Shown here piece after piece: positions 9,640 to 18,209 of a stretch of 64,000 bases of DNA (the first letter of the stretch is position 1; each line of letters starts with the position of its first letter). The DNA lies in assembly GCA_963668535.1 (NCBI GenBank), contig OY764867.1:2542001-2606000 (forward strand). The letters run 5' to 3'. This DNA is from F22 sp963668535. GTDB lineage: Bacteria > Bacteroidota > Bacteroidia > Bacteroidales > Bacteroidaceae. The notes under the pieces were generated by a model. The model did no database searches. It saw only the letters and a program-made list of their open reading frames with translations, and was not told the DNA's origin. The translations under genes and the position numbers were made by a program.

Positions 9640-10191
9640 ATGTATATTTCCGAGAAACTAAGAAAAGAAAACCAATCAGAATACCTTTTATATCTTTGGA
9701 GCGTAGAAGATATGATAAGGAGTTGTGAACTAGATATTGAGATCTTGCGTGAACGCGTGGTAAAGCCTTACCAGCTTTCAGCGGAACAAGAGGAAGCCTA
9801 TGTGGAATGGTTGCAAGATCGCATTAATATGATGCGTGATGAAGGTGTTGTAGAGAAAGGACATGTGCAAATTCATCGTAATGTCATGATTAAATTGTCC
9901 GACTTGCATCAGCAATTATTAGCTTCATCCAAATTTCCATTTTACAGCGGTGCTTACTATAAAGCATTGCCCTTTATTGTAGAGTTCCGTGCTAAGAGCG
10001 AAGCTGAAAAGCGGGGAATAGGGGAAGTGGAAAGCTGTTTCGAAATGTTGTATCAAGTGATGATGCTTCGTTTGCACAAACAAGACATCACAGAACAGAC
10101 TGCAAAAGCTCTTGAACCTATTCAGAATTTTGTTTCGTTGCTAGCCAATTACAAGGAAAAGGATGATGCAGGAGAATTGAAATTTGACTAA
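9640..10191 (+). CDS. DUF4924 family protein
   Basis: A 183-residue soluble, mostly helical protein beginning MYISEKLRKENQSEYLLY, which matches my memory of the Bacteroidetes family DUF4924. It has no signal peptide, no membrane segment and no catalytic motif that I recognise, and its function is unknown. It lies 39 bases after the LysE-type gene and 30 bases before rfbD on the same strand. From general knowledge, this neighbourhood (DUF4924 next to rfbD and prfC) recurs in Bacteroidales, which supports that it is a real core gene. Confidence 0.82.
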   Translation: MYISEKLRKENQSEYLLYLWSVEDMIRSCELDIEILRERVVKPYQLSAEQEEAYVEWLQDRINMMRDEGVVEKGHVQIHRNVMIKLSDLHQQLLASSKFPFYSGAYYKALPFIVEFRAKSEAEKRGIGEVESCFEMLYQVMMLRLHKQDITEQTAKALEPIQNFVSLLANYKEKDDAGELKFD

Positions 10192-10221
10192 ATCACATAC
10201 GAACATATAAAATAAACCTAT

Positions 10222-11082
10222 ATGAGATTTCTTGTAACAGGAGCGAACGGACAACTTGGTAATGAGTTGCGTACATTGTCCGAGATGTCTAACTATTCGG
10301 AACACACCTATTATTTTACAGATGTTACAGAATTGGATATCTGTGATGAAAAAGCACTTTTCGATTTCTTTTCTACTCATGAAGTGGATGTTGTGATCAA
10401 TTGTGCAGCATATACAGCGGTGGATAAAGCAGAGGACAACCCAGCATTGTGTGAAAAAATCAATGCGATTGCTCCTCAATTGTTGGCACAAGCTGCTCAG
10501 GCACATGGCGCACGTGTTTTGCAAGTATCTACCGATTATGTATTTGATGGTACCCATTGTAGACCATATATAGAGTCTGATGACACTGCTCCAGTTTCAG
10601 TGTATGGACGTACAAAACTCGCAGGTGAAGAAGCTGTGATGAACTTTTGCCCATTAAGTGCCATTGTGCGCACGGCTTGGTTGTATTCAACGCATGGAAA
10701 TAATTTTGTGAAAACGATGATTCGTTTAGGGCGTGAGCGTGAGGAACTCAGTGTCGTGGCAGATCAAGTAGGAACTCCAACGTATGCCGCTGATTTGGCC
10801 GAAGCACTTCTGACGATGGCTATTCAAGGCATACAACCTGGCATCTATCATTATACCAATGAAGGAGTGGCCTCGTGGTATGATTTTACGGTGGCCATCC
10901 ATCGTTTAGCTGGGGTGAATAATTGCAAGGTTAAACCTATTCGCACAGAAGATTACCCAACACCAGCAGCGCGTCCAGCGTATTCTTTGTTGAGTAAGAC
11001 AAAAATTAAAACAACATATAGTCTGGAAATTCCTCATTGGGAGGAGGCCTTGAAGTTGTGCATTAAGCGACTTGAAAGCTAG
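10222..11082 (+). CDS. rfbD: dTDP-4-dehydrorhamnose reductase
   Basis: A 286-residue Rossmann-fold short-chain reductase that makes dTDP-L-rhamnose, the last step of that sugar-nucleotide pathway used for surface polysaccharide. The nucleotide-binding loop is GANGQLG (7-13). Further family marks are STDYVFDG (103-110), the catalytic Tyr128 and Lys132 in VYGRTK, and the C-terminal RPAYSLLSKTK segment. The length is normal. The other rfb genes (A, B, C) are not nearby; in Bacteroidales rfbD is often separate and found beside prfC, as here. Confidence 0.95.
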   Translation: MRFLVTGANGQLGNELRTLSEMSNYSEHTYYFTDVTELDICDEKALFDFFSTHEVDVVINCAAYTAVDKAEDNPALCEKINAIAPQLLAQAAQAHGARVLQVSTDYVFDGTHCRPYIESDDTAPVSVYGRTKLAGEEAVMNFCPLSAIVRTAWLYSTHGNNFVKTMIRLGREREELSVVADQVGTPTYAADLAEALLTMAIQGIQPGIYHYTNEGVASWYDFTVAIHRLAGVNNCKVKPIRTEDYPTPAARPAYSLLSKTKIKTTYSLEIPHWEEALKLCIKRLES

Positions 11083-11127
11083 ACCAGACTTATTATACGT
11101 ATATATAATATAGAATAATATAAATTC

Positions 11128-12702
11128 ATGGCGAACGAAAATGAAATCAGCAGAAGAAGAACTTTTGCGATTATTTCTCACCCCGATGCGGGTAAAACGA
11201 CGTTGACCGAAAAACTCCTACTTTTTGGTGGCCAAATCCAAGTGGCGGGTGCGGTAAAAAACAACAAAATAAAGAAGTCTGCTACGTCCGACTGGATGGA
11301 AATAGAGAAACAACGTGGTATCTCTGTGACAACTTCTGTGATGGAATTTGATTACAAGGATTATAAAATCAATATCCTTGATACACCTGGGCACCAAGAT
11401 TTTGCTGAAGATACTTTTCGTACACTGACTGCTGTAGACAGTGTCATTATCGTTGTAGATAGTGCGAAGGGGGTAGAGGCGCAAACACGCAAGTTGATGG
11501 AAGTTTGTCGCATGCGCAATACACCAGTGATTATCTATGCCAATAAAATGGACCGTGAAGGTAAGGACCCATTTGACCTTCTTGATGAATTGGAAGAGGA
11601 ATTGAAGATTGGTGTGCGTCCACTGTCGTGGCCTATAGATCAGGGACCTCGTTTTAAGGGAGTGTATAATCTATACGAGAACAAGTTAGATTTGTACCAA
11701 CCTGACAAGCAAATCATGACTGAGAAAGTCGAAGTCGATATCCAATCAGAGGAACTCGATGCACAAATTGGAGAAGAGTCTGCTGAAAAGTTACGTGAGG
11801 ATCTTGATTTGATAGAAGGGGTCTATCCAGCCTTTGATCGTGAAACATATCTAGCGGCTGAGGTCGCTCCTGTTTTCTTTGGATCTGCATTGAATAATTT
11901 TGGTGTCCAAGAACTGCTTGATTGTTTTGTAGAAATAGCTCCTAGTCCACTGTCTATTGAAGCTGTAGAGCGTACAGTAGATCCTACAGAAGAGAAATTT
12001 ACTGGATTTATTTTTAAAATAACCGCCAATATTGATCCAAATCACCGTTCCTGTGTGGCGTTCTGCAAAATCTGTAGTGGTAAATTTGTGCGCAATACCC
12101 CTTATTTGCATATGCGTCACGGTAAGAATATGCGATTTTCTAGTCCGACGCAATTTATGGCACAGCGCAAAACGACCGTTGATGAGGCCTATGCAGGCGA
12201 TATTATTGGTTTGCCCGATACAGGTACCTTTAAGATTGGCGACACCCTGACATCAGGTGAAAAATTGCATTTCAAAGGATTACCAAGCTTCTCGCCATTG
12301 ATGTTTAAATATATTGAGAATGCAGATCCAATGAAGCAAAAGCAGTTTGCTAAAGGTGTGGATCAATTGATGGACGAAGGGGTCGCTCAGCTGTTTGTCA
12401 ACCAGTTTAATAATCGAAAGATTATTGGTACAGTGGGGCAACTTCAGTTTGAAGTGATTCAATATCGACTTGAACACGAGTATAATGCGTCTTGTCGTTG
12501 GGAGCCCTTGTCTTTGTTTAAGGCCTGTTGGATCGAAAGCGATAGCGAGGAAGCCTTAGAGGCGTTCAAAAAGCGTAAATACCAATATATTGCAAAAGAT
12601 CACGAAGGTCGTGATGTGTTTTTGGCAGATTCAAACTATGTGTTGCAGATGGCACAGAACGATTTTAAAGACATTCGTTTCCATTTCACATCCGAATTTT
12701 AG
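11128..12702 (+). CDS. prfC: Peptide chain release factor 3
   Basis: A 524-residue translational GTPase that recycles RF1/RF2 from the ribosome. G1 is HPDAGKTT (18-25), G3 is DTPGHQDF, G4 is NKMD, and the RF3-specific domain carries GPRFKGVYNL and, later, QLFVNQF and VGQLQFEV. Length and domain order are those of RF3 rather than EF-G. It follows rfbD by 45 bases on the same strand and may be co-transcribed with it. No clear terminator follows; the downstream gap holds a 21-bp repeat series. Confidence 0.97.
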   Translation: MANENEISRRRTFAIISHPDAGKTTLTEKLLLFGGQIQVAGAVKNNKIKKSATSDWMEIEKQRGISVTTSVMEFDYKDYKINILDTPGHQDFAEDTFRTLTAVDSVIIVVDSAKGVEAQTRKLMEVCRMRNTPVIIYANKMDREGKDPFDLLDELEEELKIGVRPLSWPIDQGPRFKGVYNLYENKLDLYQPDKQIMTEKVEVDIQSEELDAQIGEESAEKLREDLDLIEGVYPAFDRETYLAAEVAPVFFGSALNNFGVQELLDCFVEIAPSPLSIEAVERTVDPTEEKFTGFIFKITANIDPNHRSCVAFCKICSGKFVRNTPYLHMRHGKNMRFSSPTQFMAQRKTTVDEAYAGDIIGLPDTGTFKIGDTLTSGEKLHFKGLPSFSPLMFKYIENADPMKQKQFAKGVDQLMDEGVAQLFVNQFNNRKIIGTVGQLQFEVIQYRLEHEYNASCRWEPLSLFKACWIESDSEEALEAFKKRKYQYIAKDHEGRDVFLADSNYVLQMAQNDFKDIRFHFTSEF

Positions 12703-12722
12703 TGGCGTATACCCGTGTCTAC

Positions 12723-12796
12723 ACTTCAAGGCCTACATGTTCGGATTTAAGGCTTGAATCTCAGGATTTAAGGCGTAAATTAAAATATTTAAGGCC
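12723..12796 (+). repeat. Degenerate 21-bp direct repeats between prfC and rpsA
   Basis: The core AAGGC, mostly preceded by TTTA or TTC, occurs at 12728, 12749, 12770 and 12791, exactly 21 bases apart each time. Two neighbouring copies share the longer core GGATTTAAGGC. The spacing equals two helical turns, so the copies lie on one DNA face. It could be a decayed minisatellite or a protein-binding array. Confidence 0.65.
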
Positions 12797-12888
12797 AGAA
12801 AATTGGTTTTTGAAGCATCCTTTTGGCTACAGATAATAAAGAAAACTGATTATCAGTAGATTTAAGACTAAAATAATAGGGCTTTCTC

Positions 12889-12919
12889 TTTGTGTATTCA
12901 AGAGAAAGTCCTATATTTG
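12889..12919 (+). promoter_or_regulatory. Promoter of rpsA
   Basis: TTTG (12889-12892), 19-bp spacer, TATATTTG (12912-12919): a textbook Bacteroidetes promoter. The leader to the rpsA ATG is about 55 bases. Confidence 0.82.
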
Positions 12920-12983
12920 CGCCCAAATTAGAGTGTATCAATATAATGTCTAACTCAATTAACGTAACAACAACAAATTATTA

Positions 12984-14777
12984 ATGGAAAATTTAAAAAA
13001 TGTAGCCCCTCTTGCTGAATTCGATTGGGACTCTTACGAAAACGGTGAACAGAATGTAACTGTAAGCCAAGAAGAACTAGAAAAGGTGTATGAAGGTACC
13101 CTTAACAACGTTACTGACCGTGAGGTTATTGATGGTACGGTGATTGCAATGAACAAGCGTGAAGTCGTTGTCAACATCGGTTTTAAATCAGACGGTATCA
13201 TTTCAACAAATGAGTTCCGTTACAATCCTGATCTTAAAGTAGGCGATACTGTAGAAGTATATGTTGAAAATCAGGAAGACCAGAAAGGCCAATTGGTACT
13301 TTCTCACCGCAAGGCTCGTCTTGTACGTTCATGGGATCGTGTAAACGCTGCGCTTGATAATGAAGAAATTATCCAAGGTTACATCAAGTGCCGCACTAAG
13401 GGTGGTATGATTGTTGATGTATTTGGAATCGAAGCGTTCCTTCCAGGTTCGCAAATCGACGTGAAACCAATTCGTGATTACGATGTATTCGTAGGTAAGA
13501 CTATGGAATTCAAGGTTGTGAAAATTAACCAAGAATATAAGAACGTAGTGGTATCTCACAAAGCATTGATCGAAGCTGAACTAGAACAACAGAAGAAAGA
13601 AATCATCTCTAAGCTTGAAAAAGGTCAAGTACTTGAAGGTACCGTTAAGAACATCACTTCTTATGGGGTGTTTATCGACCTTGGTGGCGTAGATGGTTTG
13701 GTACATATCACAGACCTTTCTTGGGGCCGTGTAAGCGATCCACACGAGGTTGTAGAACTTGACCAAAAGTTGAACGTTGTTATCCTTGATTTCGATAACG
13801 AAAAGAAACGTATCGCTCTAGGTATCAAGCAATTGACTCCACACCCATGGGATGCTCTATCAGAAGAGTTGAAGGTAGGTGACAAAGTGAAGGCTAAGGT
13901 TGTCGTAATGGCAGACTACGGTGCATTTATCGAAATCGCTCCTGGTGTAGAAGGTCTTATCCACGTATCTGAAATGTCTTGGTCTCAACACCTACGTAGT
14001 GCACAAGACTTTATGAAGGTTGGGGATGAAGTAGAAGCTGTTATCTTGACTCTTGATCGTGATGAACGTAAGATGTCTCTTGGTATCAAGCAACTTAAGG
14101 AAGATCCATGGGCAGCTATCGAAGAAAAATATCCTGTAGGTTCTGTTCACGCTGCTCGTGTACGTAACTTTACAAACTTCGGTGTATTTGTAGAAATCGA
14201 AGAAGGTGTTGATGGTCTTATCCACATCTCTGACCTTTCTTGGACTAAGAAAGTGAAACACCCATCTGAATTTACTACAGTAGGTGCAACTATCGACGTG
14301 AAGGTTCTTGAAATCGACAAAGAAAACCGTCGTCTAAGCCTAGGTCACAAGCAACTAGAAGAAAATCCTTGGGATCAATACGAAGATGAATTCGCATATG
14401 GTACTATTCACAAAGGTACTATCGTAGAACTTCTTGACAAAGGTGCTGTAGTTAAGCTTGCTGAAGGTATCGAAGGATTTGCTACTCCTAAACACTTGGT
14501 TAAGGAAGATGGCTCTGCTGCTGTACTAAACGAAGAACTAGACTTCAAAGTAATCGAATTCAATAAAGATTCTAAGCGTATTATTCTTTCTCACAGTCGT
14601 ATCCACGAAGATAAGGCTAAGGGTGAAGAACGTGCAGAACGTCGTGCTAAGCGTGCTCAAGCTCCACGTAAACAACAAGCAAATGCTGGAATTCAAAACC
14701 AAGCTGCTTCTACAACTCTTGGTGACTTGGATGCTTTGGCTCAATTAAAGCAACAACTTGAAGAAGATAATGATTAA
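12984..14777 (+). CDS. rpsA: 30S ribosomal protein S1
   Basis: A 597-residue protein with six S1/OB-fold repeats. Successive repeat marks are GTVIAMNKREVVVNIG, GYIKCRTKGGMIVDVFG, GTVKNITSYGVFIDLGGVDGLVHI, AKVVVMADYGAFIEIAPGVEGLIHVSE, ARVRNFTNFGVFVEI and GTIVELLDKGAVVKLAEG. The last 50 residues are low-complexity and charged (ERAERRAKRAQAPRKQQ). It brings mRNA to the 30S subunit, which matters in Bacteroidetes, where SD pairing is weak. The gene shows the codon bias of a highly expressed gene, has a canonical promoter, and ends in a UUCG-capped terminator. Confidence 0.97.
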   Translation: MENLKNVAPLAEFDWDSYENGEQNVTVSQEELEKVYEGTLNNVTDREVIDGTVIAMNKREVVVNIGFKSDGIISTNEFRYNPDLKVGDTVEVYVENQEDQKGQLVLSHRKARLVRSWDRVNAALDNEEIIQGYIKCRTKGGMIVDVFGIEAFLPGSQIDVKPIRDYDVFVGKTMEFKVVKINQEYKNVVVSHKALIEAELEQQKKEIISKLEKGQVLEGTVKNITSYGVFIDLGGVDGLVHITDLSWGRVSDPHEVVELDQKLNVVILDFDNEKKRIALGIKQLTPHPWDALSEELKVGDKVKAKVVVMADYGAFIEIAPGVEGLIHVSEMSWSQHLRSAQDFMKVGDEVEAVILTLDRDERKMSLGIKQLKEDPWAAIEEKYPVGSVHAARVRNFTNFGVFVEIEEGVDGLIHISDLSWTKKVKHPSEFTTVGATIDVKVLEIDKENRRLSLGHKQLEENPWDQYEDEFAYGTIHKGTIVELLDKGAVVKLAEGIEGFATPKHLVKEDGSAAVLNEELDFKVIEFNKDSKRIILSHSRIHEDKAKGEERAERRAKRAQAPRKQQANAGIQNQAASTTLGDLDALAQLKQQLEEDND

Positions 14778-14805
14778 TCATTCTTCATCTAAGTAGTTAT
14801 ATACA

Positions 14806-14834
14806 ATAAAGGGAGTTCCTTCGGGAGCTCCCTT
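14806..14834 (+). terminator. Terminator of rpsA
   Basis: A 12-bp stem (14806-14817 with 14822-14833, one G-T pair) is closed by a C(TTCG)G tetraloop and followed by T. It is a strong intrinsic terminator. Confidence 0.9.
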
Positions 14835-14848
14835 TTGTATATTAGGAC

Positions 14849-14856
14849 AGTATATT
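14849..14856 (+). promoter_or_regulatory. -7 promoter box of rnz
   Basis: TATATTTG lies 59 bases before the rnz GTG start and just after the rpsA terminator. The -33 element is not clear. Confidence 0.5.
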
Positions 14857-14914
14857 TGTGGATGTAGTATAATTTAATTATCTTGCATCCAATAACTAAT
14901 AAAGTAGATATTTA

Positions 14915-15829
14915 GTGCAGAAATTTGATGTTCATATATTAGGCTGTGGGTCTGCTAAGCCGACGACTCGTCACAATTCTAGTTGCCAAGTTGTAGATGT
15001 AAGAGATAAATTGTTTATGATTGATTGTGGAGAAGGTGCCCAGGTGCATTTCCGCCGTAGTCATTTACATTTTAAACGCTTAAATCATATTTTTATATCT
15101 CATTTGCATGGGGATCACTGCTTTGGATTGATTGGCTTAATCTCAACGCTTGGTCTTTTAGGGCGTACAGCAGATTTACATATTTATGCTCCCAATCCGT
15201 TGCCAGAGTTATTGAAGCCACAATTGGCTTTTTTTTGTGATGGACTTAGTTATAGAGTGAAGATTCATCCTTTTTCAACTAGGCGTAGTGAAATCTTATA
15301 TGAAGATCGTTCTTTATTGATTGAAACAGTCCCTTTGTTACACCGTATGCCTTGCTGCGGTTTTATATTTCGAGAAAAATCCACCAAATATCATCTTGAT
15401 CCCAGCGCAAAAGAGAAGTATCAGTTGCCTCTCTATGCGATACATGCGATAAAGGCAGGAGAAGATTATGTCACACCATCAGGCGAGGTTATTCCAAATA
15501 GTGCTTTGACCTTGCCTATGAAACCTGTGAGAAGTTACGCATATATCAGTGATACGGCTTATAAACCTGATATTGTACCGAGATTGCAAGGTGTTGATTG
15601 TATGTATCATGAAGCCACTTTTCTCCATGAGCGTCTAGGGCGAGCTGTAATGACTCAGCATAGTACAGCTTTACAAGCAGGCTTAATTGCAGATGCTGCC
15701 AGTTGTAAGAAGTTAGTTATAGGACACTTCTCTGCTAGATATCGTGATGAAAGTGTTTTGTTGGAAGAGTGCAAGACAGTTTTCCCTAATACCGAACTCG
15801 CCAATGAAGGCATGGTCATCAATGTCTAG
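14915..15829 (+). CDS. rnz: Ribonuclease Z
   Basis: A 304-residue metallo-beta-lactamase-fold nuclease that trims tRNA 3' ends. Motif II HLHGDH (63-68) binds the two zinc ions. LGCGSAKPTTRHNSSCQVV at the N-terminus, the exosite-type region, YISDTAY with its ligand Asp, and the late HSTALQAGLIA and IGHFSARY histidines all match RNase Z. The start is a GTG: no ATG occurs before residue 35, and the residues between are conserved in the family, so GTG decides it. It stands alone between the rpsA terminator and a convergent lipid kinase gene. Confidence 0.94.
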   Translation: MQKFDVHILGCGSAKPTTRHNSSCQVVDVRDKLFMIDCGEGAQVHFRRSHLHFKRLNHIFISHLHGDHCFGLIGLISTLGLLGRTADLHIYAPNPLPELLKPQLAFFCDGLSYRVKIHPFSTRRSEILYEDRSLLIETVPLLHRMPCCGFIFREKSTKYHLDPSAKEKYQLPLYAIHAIKAGEDYVTPSGEVIPNSALTLPMKPVRSYAYISDTAYKPDIVPRLQGVDCMYHEATFLHERLGRAVMTQHSTALQAGLIADAASCKKLVIGHFSARYRDESVLLEECKTVFPNTELANEGMVINV

Positions 15830-15855
15830 GCATTTTCTTGTTTATAAGCCCTCTA

Positions 15856-16734
15856 TTATTTTGATTTTCTGAGTACCAGTAATGAATCAGGCAGTATGCT
15901 GCAGTTGATAACCTCCGGCATGATGCATGCTTCTCCATCAATATGAATAGGGGCTTCTTTTTCACGAGTGATTTGAATGGAACGTCCTCTATACGTTTCT
16001 ACACGATGATTTTGCGCAAGCGTTTTATTAAAAAGTTGCAAGGCCAATGCAGGTAAATCCGGTATTTGAAAAGGAAGTACTATGGTGATATCTAGCCATC
16101 CATCACTACAGCTTGCTTGCGGTGCGATAAATGCATTGTTTCCGTATTGAGAGGCATTGTTGATAGCAATAATAAAAGCACTTCGCTCAATTGTTTCTCC
16201 GTCAATATGTATGGTATATCTTTCGGGTTTGTACGTCGGCACATTTTTGAGTACTTCATCCACGTACGTGTTGAATCCTCTTTTATCTCGTTGTGCAAAT
16301 TTCCAACTAATTAAAGCATCAAATCCCACACCGCAGCTACAGAAATAGGGGATGTCATTGACAACCGCTGTATCAATAAGTTGAGGAGATGCATGTAATG
16401 CTATATGCAGTGCTTTTCTAGTATCCTGAGGGATATGTAGGTGGCGTGCTAATCCGTTGCCAGAGCCAGCAGGAATAATGCCAAGAGCCGTGTTTGTACC
16501 GACCAAGGCCTGCGCCACTTCGTTGATTGTTCCATCACCTCCAACAGCAACAACACGTTGTACCCCTCGTTCTACAGATAGACGAGCAAGTGCTGTCGCT
16601 TCACCCGCTTCGCGTGTGAAGATAATATGAGGCGAGTAGGGCATACTATTGGCCTGTTGCTCAATCAACTGGACAATGCTACGCTTTTGTTGTGTGCCAG
16701 CGTGTGGATTTATTATAAAATGAATCTCTTCCAT
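15856..16734 (-). CDS. Diacylglycerol-kinase-family lipid kinase (YegS/BmrU type)
   Basis: A 292-residue lipid kinase of the DAGK_cat family. The nucleotide loop is GGDGTINEVAQAL (65-77), with N-terminal INPHAGTQQKRS and the following PAGSGNGLARHL also conserved. Substrate is probably diacylglycerol or another lipid alcohol. Two in-frame ATGs exist (16740 and 16734); I choose 16734 because the -7 box ends at 16742, which puts the longer start upstream of or at the transcription start. Even so, the leader is only a few bases, so the mRNA is probably leaderless. It converges with rnz. Confidence 0.9.
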   Translation of the reverse strand: MEEIHFIINPHAGTQQKRSIVQLIEQQANSMPYSPHIIFTREAGEATALARLSVERGVQRVVAVGGDGTINEVAQALVGTNTALGIIPAGSGNGLARHLHIPQDTRKALHIALHASPQLIDTAVVNDIPYFCSCGVGFDALISWKFAQRDKRGFNTYVDEVLKNVPTYKPERYTIHIDGETIERSAFIIAINNASQYGNNAFIAPQASCSDGWLDITIVLPFQIPDLPALALQLFNKTLAQNHRVETYRGRSIQITREKEAPIHIDGEACIMPEVINCSILPDSLLVLRKSK

Positions 16735-16741
16735 ATACATG

Positions 16742-16773
16742 CAAACCTACATGTTTTTCCCGATTTATGCAAA
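16742..16773 (-). promoter_or_regulatory. Promoter of the lipid kinase gene
   Basis: Minus strand: TTTG (16773-16770), 20-bp spacer, TAGGTTTG (16749-16742). The box lies 7 bases before the chosen ATG. Confidence 0.72.
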
Positions 16774-16797
16774 TAATAATCAAGTAATATGACAACG

Positions 16798-16827
16798 AAG
16801 AGGGCCACCCAAATGGGTGGCCCTCTT
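16798..16827 (-). terminator. Hairpin after gap, probable terminator
   Basis: A perfect 13-bp stem (16798-16810 with 16815-16827, loop AAAT on the + strand) lies 67 bases after the gap stop codon. The T-run on the minus strand is weak (CTTCGTTGTC), so termination may be inefficient. Confidence 0.6.
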
Positions 16828-16893
16828 TATGTGTTGTTACTGTACGTAACGACTACTTCTAGCTAATTGCTATGTACTTGTTTAATCGAAAGA

Positions 16894-17904
16894 TTAAGCG
16901 TTTACAGAAGCCATGTAAGCTACAAGGTCAAGAACCTTGTTAGAGTAACCGATTTCGTTGTCATACCAAGATACAACCTTTACGAATGTATCAGTAAGAG
17001 CGATACCAGCTTTAGCATCGAAGATAGAAGTACGAGCATCACCTAGGAAGTCAGCAGAAACAACTGCATCTTCTGTATAACCTAGGATACCCTTCAATTC
17101 GTTTTCTGAAGCTGCCTTCATAGCTGCACAAATTTCTTCGTAAGAAGCAGCTTTCTTCAAGTTTACTGTCAAGTCAACTACAGATACATCTAGAGTTGGA
17201 ACGCGGAATGCCATACCTGTAAGCTTACCGTTAAGTTCAGGAATAACTTTACCTACAGCCTTAGCAGCACCAGTAGAAGAAGGGATGATGTTACCTGCAG
17301 CAGCACGACCACCTCTCCAGTCCTTCATAGATGGACCGTCAACAGTCTTTTGAGTTGCAGTTGTAGAGTGAACTGTAGTCATCAAACCAGTTTCGATACC
17401 GAACTTGTCGTTCAATACCTTAGCGATTGGAGCAAGACAGTTTGTAGTACAAGATGCGTTAGATACGAATTGAGTACCCTTTACATATTCAGTGTGGTTA
17501 ACACCGCATACAAACATTGGAGTTGCATCCTTTGATGGTGCAGACATTACTACATACTTAGCACCAGCAGCGATGTGACCTTGAGCCTTTTCTTCTGTTA
17601 GGAAAAGACCTGTAGCCTCTACTACGTATTCAGCACCTACTGCATCCCACTTAAGATCAGCTGGGTTGCGTTCAGCAGTTACACGGATTGGGTTACCGTT
17701 TACGATAAGTGTTGAGTTTTCAACATCTGCTTCGATAGTACCTTCAAAGATACCGTGCATAGTATCATACTTAAGCATATAAGCCAAGTAATCTACAGGG
17801 CAAAGGTCGTTGATAGCTACAACTTGGATGTCAGAACGAGTCTGAGCAGCGCGGAAAACAAAGCGACCGATACGGCCGAATCCGTTAATACCTACTTTAG
17901 TCAT
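16894..17904 (-). CDS. gap: Type I glyceraldehyde-3-phosphate dehydrogenase
   Basis: A 336-residue glycolytic enzyme that oxidises glyceraldehyde-3-phosphate with NAD. The NAD loop is GFGRIG (8-13), the catalytic cysteine is Cys152 in SNASCTTNCLAP, and WYDNEIGYSNKVLDL closes the protein. Codon use is strongly biased, as in rpsA, consistent with high expression. It is monocistronic with a canonical promoter 110-150 bases upstream, which implies a leader of about 110 bases. Confidence 0.97.
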   Translation of the reverse strand: MTKVGINGFGRIGRFVFRAAQTRSDIQVVAINDLCPVDYLAYMLKYDTMHGIFEGTIEADVENSTLIVNGNPIRVTAERNPADLKWDAVGAEYVVEATGLFLTEEKAQGHIAAGAKYVVMSAPSKDATPMFVCGVNHTEYVKGTQFVSNASCTTNCLAPIAKVLNDKFGIETGLMTTVHSTTATQKTVDGPSMKDWRGGRAAAGNIIPSSTGAAKAVGKVIPELNGKLTGMAFRVPTLDVSVVDLTVNLKKAASYEEICAAMKAASENELKGILGYTEDAVVSADFLGDARTSIFDAKAGIALTDTFVKVVSWYDNEIGYSNKVLDLVAYMASVNA

Positions 17905-18021
17905 TTCGTTATAAATTTTAAATGGTTCTATTAATATAGATAGTATATCTATTTTTTACTATCAATTAAATGGCTGCTTATGCAATTGAAATATTATCAA
18001 TACAAAGCATTTCTTCCGATG

Positions 18022-18052
18022 CAAAAGTAAGAAAATGATTTCATTCCGCAAA
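18022..18052 (-). promoter_or_regulatory. Promoter of gap
   Basis: Minus strand: TTTG (18052-18049), 19-bp spacer, TACTTTTG (18029-18022). Confidence 0.78.
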
Positions 18053-18143
18053 GAAAAAACTAGAAAAGTAATTGAGGAAGAAAAAATACATATGTCTTGC
18101 ATTAAAATCTTGTTTTGGAGGGCAATTAGCAGAAGTTTTTTCG

Positions 18144-18151
18144 TATCTTTG
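18144..18151 (+). promoter_or_regulatory. -7 promoter box of guaA
   Basis: TATCTTTG, 59 bases before the guaA ATG. A TTTG at 18114-18117 is 26 bases upstream, longer than usual, so the -33 element is uncertain. Confidence 0.5.
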
Positions 18152-18209
18152 TAACCCATATTAGCCAGCCTAAATATGGGTGGTCATACACATATTTATA
18201 ACAAAAACT

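Noticed and set aside
10141..10557. 138-codon minus-strand frame over rfbD
   Set aside because: Rich in Cys and Ile, antisense to a clear rfbD; a typical shadow frame.
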